64,000 nucleotides of DNA from Maratus speciosus. Lineage: Eukaryota > Arthropoda > Arachnida > Araneae > Salticidae. Under the pieces are notes generated by a model that saw only the letters and a program-made list of their open reading frames with translations, made no database searches and had not been told where the DNA came from. The position numbers and the translations under genes are program-made. The stretch covers positions 198,960,559 through 199,024,558 of the forward strand of contig OZ010788.1 in the NCBI GenBank assembly GCA_963932465.1, written 5' to 3'. Positions 59,047 through 64,000 of the stretch are shown piece after piece. Position 1 is the first letter of the stretch. The number at the start of each line of letters is the position of its first letter.

Positions 59047-59755
59047 CAAGGGTGGATCCAGCACTCAATTTAGATGGGGTCATGACTCTTTTTTTTTGGG
59101 GGGGGGGGGGGGTTACACCACTTCATGATCAATTTTTATATTGAAGGCTATTCTCAAATTAAAACTGACGATTTTTCTGATACTTTCGCGAAATCATTTT
59201 CATTCCTAAATACAAAATATTTGCAGTAGTATTCGTTAATATATATATATATATACATTTCATTGAGATACCAAGAAATCGTAGCATTTCCCATTTTCTT
59301 ATAAATGCGAAGAATGATTCAGAAATGTTGTCAAGTTAGCATTTTAAGCCAATTTTTAGGACTTGAGAGCCACAGAAATGTCATCATGAGAGAGCAATTT
59401 GCATTCGCGTCCGGAAATTTAGTTTAAAATGCCAAATTTTATGGAATTTTTGGTAAGATTCTTCGCTTTTATTGAAAAATGGAAAACAGTTTCGATTACA
59501 TAGCTTCCGAATAAGTGCACTTTCAAATTTCTTGAGATTAGTAATATTTTCACGGATGTATCAGAAATTACCTAATTTTGATTTGAGTAGAGGTTTAAAG
59601 AGTCAGAGAGATTCGCATTGTTGAACAAACTTCGGAGGAGGGGGATTGAAAGAATTTAAGATATATTTCATTTTTTAATAACTTTTAGCATTTTTCTGTT
59701 GTTTACGAGGGTGTGGGTCATGACCCCCGTCTCCTTCCCCTTGGATCCGTCACTG
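59047..59755. mobile_element. hAT-like element (CAGTGACGGATCCAAG end)
   Basis: The right end CTTGGATCCGTCACTG is well kept; the left CAAGGGTGGATCCAG is eroded. Both continue with GGGGTCATGACT / GGGTCATGACCC just inside. ATAATAAC is repeated exactly at 59039-59046 and 59756-59763. It is 709 bp and carries no protein. Confidence 0.8.
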
Positions 59756-60961
59756 ATAATAACCGCTTGAGAGCATAAATGTACTATAGTTAAATCTACG
59801 ACATTAGAACATGTCTGTAACGAAGCGTGCCATAAATGGAAAAAATTTAAAGTTTGACGAAATTAACACTGTACAATTTATACCCGCTAATATAAAAATC
59901 TATGTAAAATGGAACATTTATCCAGACCTTTGCGATTCCTTCTTTGTAGCAGTAAAGCCTGTGAAAAATTAAAAACAGAAACATTTCATGATCCCGATTA
60001 CGAAAGGATGGATAATCACAGAAATACTCTGGCTAAAGCGGATACCTGTTTAAAACGGTATTTTTCCGAACTCTAGTAATTCCGTTTTGAGAGATGTTAT
60101 TGTAACTAGATAAAGTGTAAAACTTCATCAACGGAGAATTTGGTGGGACCAATGTTGCTAAAACTTACAGTAAAAAACAGGGCCGAAACTAGGGGGATGC
60201 AGAGAGGTCAAGTGCCCCAAGCGTCAGAACGAAAGGCGAGGAAAGGGGTGGGGGCGCCAAATGAAGATTTTTCATTTCATACAAAAATGTATGTATATTA
60301 TATATATATATATACATTAAAGACAAAGTAACTCGCAAGCTAATGTTAAACCTATGGGAGCGTTCTTTTCAAATTTGTGAAACTGAAAGTAACTTTATAA
60401 AAAAAAAAAATCTGCAACCAAAATCGAAAAATTAAACACTAACCCGGTTAGAATTCAATCATTGGTTTTCAAACATTACATCTTCGGCAAATGTCCTTTA
60501 ATGCTTTTTTGTTTTAATTTTGTCCGCAATAGAACATTGAACTGGAATCTTCAGAACGTTTTGTTATCCAAATCAAATTATAAAAAACTCTGCATCCTAT
60601 ACAATGAATTTAATAAACTCTACTCTTTCATCAAATATCGCTTTTAAGGAATCTTTTTTTTTCTACGGTGTTTCTGCCTGTTTATCTTCGTGAACTTTTA
60701 TTGAACTTTATTATTTTCCTCATTCCTAAGCCATTCGTATTTGTAAATAACTTTAAACACTGTTTTCATTTTGTTTTTATTTTAATTTTTGTGTTTACAT
60801 AGAAGTAATGTGTTATTTTTGTATATGTCTATACTTTCTGTTTTTATTCTGTTTTCTTTATGATTTTGTGTTTACTTATAAGTCATATGCTTGTAAATGA
60901 CTATAATTGCTGTTTCTTATACTTTTATCTATGGTGCTTGGATGCCATAGTTTTCGTAATA

Positions 60962-61945
60962 CAGTCGGCCCCACTTAATCGGGTAACGGATAATTGCATA
61001 CCCCGCTTATATGCATAGAATGCCGTGGAACAAAAACGCTCCCCATAAGGCTAATGTTAAATATACTCGTTTTATTGCATAACAACCCCCGGTTAATTGC
61101 ATAAATATCTCCAATCTAGTAATCCGCATTTTATAAATTCCTGTTATAGTGATGAATGGGAAGAAAGGAAGAACTTTTTGTTGTTGTAACAATGGTTTGT
61201 TATATCTACGATCGAAGAACAGAAACCGTCGTGAAAGAAGACTTTATTATCTAAATTCTAGGAAACGCATAGGAGTGTTGAATTTGGACAATTATGTTTT
61301 TCTTGTCTTTTAAAGCTTGTCGTACATGCAGTGACTCAATATGCTGGGGGTACTTTTTGGAAAATCCTGGAATCGGGGGAAAATACAATCGGGATGGTCA
61401 AGAGAATAAAGGAACAATATTTAGCGCCGGAAATTGAGAAATACAGTATCCGAGGTAGGAAAAAACAAATTTCCCTAAAAGATTTTTTGTGTAGGCAACA
61501 ACAACAAGAAAAAAAAAAGTGATAAATTGACAAATAATCGGAAAATAAAATGAATTTATGCAGAATTTATTTATTTTCAAAGGTATGATTTAAAACAATT
61601 TTTTTTTTATTTTACTTTCATTTTAATTTTGCATACATTATAATGAAAAATTAAACCATGTAACGTAAATAGTGTAATAATACATTATACCTTATTCCAT
61701 ATATTGTTATATAGAGAGTAATAATAAATTATTTAAAATTAATAATTAAAATCTAAATTATTAAAAGAATATTTTTTAAATTATTAGGTAAATGATGTTC
61801 ATTAATATTTATCATATCTGTGGTATATAATCAATTGATAACGTATATTGCTAACATTAATTGCTGTCCTCACTTAAACGCATAACCCGCTTAAATGCAT
61901 ACAATTCAGTGGAACCAACTGTATGCAATTAAGCGGGGCCGACTG
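60962..61945. mobile_element. Pogo/Tigger-type element nested in hAT
   Basis: The ends CAGTCGGCCCCACTTAATCG and AAGCGGGGCCGACTG are inverted. TA precedes the left end; the right flank TA has become TG. Next to both ends, ATTGCATA and GGTTAAT-like phrases recur (CGCTTATATGCATA, AACCCGCTTAAATGCATA). A 63-codon frame at 61331-61522 may be a transposase fragment but was not identified. Confidence 0.8.
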
Positions 61946-62154
61946 TGTTTCAATATATGTGTCGCTGTTTTCTGGGTCAGTTTTCTTGGCTGATTGGCGG
62001 AGGGGTTTCTTCTGCCAGGGGTTCATGCATTTGCCATTTTTTGGTTGGCTCCCTGGTAGAGTGATTGTAGCCCTTGTAGAATTCATTCTCAGCTATTTAC
62101 AGAAGAAAATAAAATCATTTGAAACTATTAATATGCAAGTGAGAAATTTTTAAA

Positions 62155-62258
62155 AGAACGCTGTCATAGGTTTAACATTAGCGGTCCAGTTTCTTCGCGT
62201 GAATAGTGTAAGCTCTTAACTCTCAAGCTAATGTTAATCCTATGGGAGCGTTGTTTAC
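62155..62258. repeat. Foldback with TAACATTAGC motif
   Basis: AACGCTGTCATAGGTTTAAC then ATTAGCGG is answered by CAAGCTAATGTTAATCCTAT then GGGAGCGTT in inverse orientation. A related stretch, GCTAATGTTAAACCTATGGG, lies at about 60341-60365 in the same hAT element. Confidence 0.7.
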
Positions 62259-62439
62259 ATATTTCCTTGTAGCATTTTAATTATTATTAAATGATTTTTA
62301 TTTTTAAAGAATTTTTTTTCTTTTGCATAGGGTATCTGCGGTCGACAACTTTTATTGTGCGTGAGGAGGGGGGGGGGGTCAAAATCCATATTTGTTCCGG
62401 GCTCAAAAAAGGCTAGTTTCGGCCCTAGTAAAAAAAATG

Positions 62440-64000
62440 AGTTTACATGAATACAAAAGCGGCACACTTAACATAATTTGGTGAATCTTAATTTATTTTA
62501 TAATTCTATATCGAGAATTATCACCAATAGATTTAAATCTCCTACTTGAAATAGAAAAAAGTAATGTCATTGTTGGACTAGTTATTGTGAAGTTTTATTG
62601 AACTTGTTAGTTATTGCGATGTTTTGTTCGAAGTTGCGAATTTCAAAATACCTGTAAAAACCCGAATGTGATTATTCTGTTCTAAAACATGCTGATACGC
62701 TCTTTGTTGCAACAACGTCATAATTCAAAAATCGCGATTTTTTAGTTCTGATGTTGAAGTAAATGATCGATATATTATTTCAACTCTGTGAAATTTTTTG
62801 TCAATCAGCAAACAAGAAACAGAAGGCGAATTTTCTGAAGTTTTATGATCTGTTTAAAATCGTAGAATCTTTGTCAAAAGATGACTTTGATAAAATTTTC
62901 TTTTGTTACACACACAGAGCTTTAGGCAAGGAAATGTGTGTGTGTGTGTGGGGGGGGGGGTCTGGATGCCCTTACCGAATGAGGTACGAGTTTACTGAAT
63001 AAATCATATGCATACAGTCAAATCCGGTCAAATCTGTTGACTACCGTAAAGATTGGTAAAAAATTTAGTTTTTGTCAGGTTTTCGACTTAGCTTTCATGA
63101 TAGTATGGTATTTATTTCATTTTCATTTAAGGCAAGATTCCGTTATAGACAGGTTCATTTTTCACAGGGTTAGAGTATACAGTGTATATGTATAGGGGAA
63201 TGAAGTTTTAAGTTAAATAAAAGCTTATAATATATAAATAGTTTCTCTTTTGCAATATCTTCTAAAACAGTTGTCGTTTTCTACTTTAAAGTATACACAT
63301 TTGGGGAGCATACTTGTATATGCTGTATATTCTAGCAAATATCGCAAAGCTCAAATAAACATATTTACACACAGAAATGTTATTTAATAAATAACTGAAA
63401 TAGTTATGCCACAATAATAAGTAACATTTGCATTAACAAATATTCTGGATTTATGTTTGAGCTGTGTGTTAAATGCTGAAATACATGGTATGTTACTACT
63501 AAGAAACAATCTAGGTTATTTAACCCTTATTTATATTTTATTTCCGTAGAAATTTTTTTTTTTTTTAACGTTGTATATACTCAGCCTTTTTATATTATAG
63601 AGATTCTAAAATCCTTTTCTAATCTACAAAGTTATTTTAGTAATACATTTAATTACAGAGATTGGTCTTACTCTTTATCTTCATAAGCTATTTTGTAAAG
63701 TATAAATAAGGAAATACAATCTTAAAGTTTATTAAAATTCTGTTATTACACAAATATTCTAATATATATATATGTGTGTGTGTGTGTGCATGCATGTTTG
63801 CGTATGTAAAATATTTTATGTATGTAAAAGAAAGTCTGTATTAAAGGAATAGCAAGGGGCAGTTAAAAAAATTCTGTTTGAGACATTTTTTTGTCTTTAG
63901 AGGTAAACGTTGAGAATGGACCATGAAAATCTTCCTTTGTGAAAACAAAATCGTAAGATATCTAAAAAAAATCGTTTTATACAGGTTTCCCTTTTATAAG
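62440..64000. other. Upstream flank without recognised features
   Basis: AT-rich sequence with a G tract near 62950 and a TA/TG run at 63761-63798. A 79-codon + frame at 62763-63002 starts plausibly (MIDILFQLCEIFCQ) but runs into a GT/G low-complexity end and has no recognised homology. Confidence 0.5.

Larger units (their letters stand above)
60178..62427. mobile_element. hAT element (CAGGGCCGAAACTAG ends)
   Basis: The ends CAGGGCCGAAACTAGGG and GGCTAGTTTCGGCCCTA are inverted, with exact GTAAAAAA duplications at 60170-60177 and 62428-62435. No hAT transposase was recognised. It contains the pogo-type element 60962-61945 and a foldback at 62155-62258. Confidence 0.88.

Noticed and set aside
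62763..63002. 79-codon + frame as an exon
   Set aside because: The start looks coding but it runs into a GT/G low-complexity end, and no family or splice structure could be recognised.

Overview
This window is nuclear DNA from an intron-rich, AT-rich animal genome. GT-AG introns with T-rich acceptors, two genes of clear metazoan families, and a dense load of hAT, mariner, Tc1, pogo/Tigger, piggyBac and Helitron remnants point to an arthropod. A chelicerate such as a spider would fit, but nothing here fixes the species. I see no bacterial-type genes, CRISPR array or rRNA.

Two host genes could be assembled by eye. On the + strand are the last five recognisable coding exons of NSUN2, the RNA cytosine-5 methyltransferase: 3961-4038, 5253-5391, 7655-7694, 7779-7903 and 20213-20430. 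Splice phases agree throughout and encode the C-terminal 199 residues; the catalytic part lies upstream of the window. On the - strand is a complete kappaB-Ras (NKIRAS) gene in seven coding exons from 57796 down to 35513. It encodes 196 residues, against about 192 in vertebrates. The two genes converge tail to tail, with about 15 kb between their poly(A) signals.

Almost everything else is repeat. By region: 1-3960, presumed NSUN2 intron with a CpG-rich open frame and a tRNA-derived SINE; 4.1-7.6 kb, a TIR element and a Helitron; 9.5-12 kb, nested pogo and hAT elements; 13.6-18 kb, an inverted array of ~470-bp units inside the 12.3-kb last NSUN2 intron; 20.6-21.6 kb, nested TIR elements just past NSUN2; 22.6-24.7 kb, a decayed hAT holding a second Helitron; 29.9-30.5 kb, a long near-perfect palindrome; 32.3-34.6 kb, diverged tandem repeats; 36-57.7 kb, NKIRAS introns packed with a mariner, hAT elements, a piggyBac-type MITE, a split Tc1 and a pogo MITE; 57.8-62.5 kb, a 31-bp minisatellite and more hAT and pogo elements upstream of NKIRAS; 62.5-64 kb, no recognised feature.

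The most unusual signal is that two transposon-like elements with different termini, 10 kb apart in NKIRAS introns, each carry a long array of the same ~31-bp minisatellite, in opposite orientation. The second is the inverted ~470-bp array in the NSUN2 intron, whose units each carry splice-site-like sequences. Element boundaries come from terminal inverted repeats and target duplications read directly. Superfamily names are inferred from those ends unless a transposase fragment is mentioned.
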